64,000 bases of DNA, from assembly GCA_037013495.1 (NCBI GenBank), contig CM072803.1, forward strand, positions 53,953,627 to 54,017,626, written 5' to 3'. This DNA is from Hippophae tibetana (lineage: Eukaryota > Streptophyta > Magnoliopsida > Rosales > Elaeagnaceae). The notes below the pieces were generated by a model that worked only from the letters and a program-made list of their open reading frames with translations, did no database searches and was not told where the DNA came from. Shown piece after piece: positions 63,929-64,000 of this stretch; position 1 is the first letter of the stretch, and every line of letters begins with the position of its first letter. The translations under genes and the position numbers were made by a program.

Positions 63929-64000
63929 TAAGTTCTCTTTTCCACTCATTTATGTTTCCTCATCTTCTATCATTATTTTCTTTCTTTTGTAAATCTTAAT
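63929..64000 (+). repeat. Partial A2 monomer at the window edge
   Basis: The first 72 bp of an A2 monomer (TTCTCTTTTCCACTCATTTA, TTTCCTCATCTTCTATC), cut by the window end. The array continues beyond the window on this side. The window begins exactly at a monomer start, so it also probably continues to the left. Confidence 0.9.

Larger units (their letters stand above)
1..64000 (+). repeat. Satellite DNA array of alternating ~546 bp A and B monomers
   Basis: The window is filled from first to last base by tandem monomers of about 546 bp (mostly 543-548). Phase is set at the TAAG of a GTTTAAGT landmark. Monomers continuing TTCTCTTTTCC are type A; those continuing TTTCTTTTCTATTTATTTA are type B. 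They alternate A-B-A-B, giving a dimer of about 1092 bp. A and B align over their full length and share boxes such as GAGCGTAATAT and GATAACCAAAGT, so they look like descendants of one monomer. The longest open frames are 60-78 codons and recur only because the repeat recurs, so nothing is coding. No transposon, simple-sequence island or unique spacer interrupts the array. Arrays of this kind are typical of centromeric or pericentromeric heterochromatin; that placement is inference. Strand is a convention. Confidence 0.97.
39931..64000 (+). repeat. Right block, subfamily A2/B2
   Basis: Monomers start at 39931, 40476, 40986, 41531, 42079, 42626, 43173, 43719, 44274, 44811, 45358, 45904, 46451, 46997, 47544, 48090, 48638, 49184, 49730, 50277, 50824, 51371, 51918, 52465, 53011, 53558, 54105, 54650, 55197, 55742, 56289, 56836, 57383, 57928, 58475, 59021, 59567, 60114, 60661, 61208, 61744, 62290, 62837, 63383 and 63929, alternating A and B without a break. 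A2 marks: TTTCCTCATCTTCTATC, GTTTTGTAAGTACC, AGTAGATAAGGGATAACC. B2 marks: CATGTTTTGTTCTTATTTTC, CAAATCTTATTACCTCC, GTTACACAGCCTGAAAATTC, AATATGTTGCATTCTAAC. Monomers differ little from one another after about 42 kb, a sign of recent homogenisation. Confidence 0.92.

Noticed and set aside
1-64000. CRISPR array
   Set aside because: The repeat units are ~546 bp with no short repeat-spacer structure; spacers would have to be unique sequence, which is absent.
1-64000. Many TATA-like and AATAAA-like words as promoters or poly(A) signals
   Set aside because: Expected at high frequency at this base composition and repeated in every monomer; no transcript evidence in the sequence.
41409-64000. A regular 26-monomer (14.2 kb) higher-order repeat in the right block
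   Set aside because: The 14.2 kb offset holds for the displaced monomer, and roughly for part of the B monomers at 49184 and 63383, but other monomers at that offset (for example the A at 43173 and the A at 57383) carry different variants.

Overview
The whole 64 kb window is one uninterrupted tandem satellite DNA array. I see no gene, RNA gene, transposon, CRISPR array or other unique sequence. The DNA is very A+T-rich (about a quarter G+C on the lines I counted by hand). It is made of about 117 monomers of roughly 546 bp, all head to tail except one short inverted block. The monomers alternate between two diverged types, A and B, so the basic unit is an A-B dimer of about 1.09 kb. A and B align end to end and share several boxes in the same positions, so the dimer probably came from duplication of a single ancestral monomer. 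A gene-free array of this size with higher-order repeats points to eukaryotic heterochromatin, most likely centromeric or pericentromeric, in a plant or animal. I cannot name the species, and the sequence alone does not prove centromere function.

Layout. Left block (1-18032): subfamily A1/B1, fairly homogeneous. It contains an almost perfect tandem duplication of an 8-monomer unit (period 4372 bp, 547-9290), a duplicated dimer beside it, and an older diverged relative of the same series at 12021-17486. Middle (18033-39930): the most heterogeneous part. It holds small local duplications (periods about 1.09, 1.64, 2.17, 3.83 and 5.45 kb), a fold-back rearrangement around 27248-27477 with truncated B monomers on both sides, a B/A hybrid monomer (30697), a 4-monomer repeat (35081-39384), an A/B hybrid monomer (39385) and an A monomer with an internal deletion (35081). 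Right block (39931-64000): a second subfamily, A2/B2. It starts inside the monomer at 39931 and is strongly homogenised from about 42 kb on. It contains three copies of one dimer (50277-53557), a near-identical duplication with a 3278 bp offset, and between those two copies one monomer almost identical to sequence 14.2 kb upstream.

Reading of the array. Two young, homogenised expansions (A1/B1 on the left, A2/B2 on the right) flank an older, scarred middle. Every rearrangement I found except the inversion keeps the monomer register, as expected for unequal crossing-over, gene conversion or replication template switching between homologous repeats. The best candidates for function are an 18-20 bp perfect palindrome in most A monomers but not in B, and a pair of boxes (GAGCGTAATAT and GATAACCAAAGT) kept 79-80 bp apart in the A and B monomers measured. 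Monomer boundaries here follow a landmark I chose (the TAAG of GTTTAAGT) and are a convention. All identity statements are by eye.
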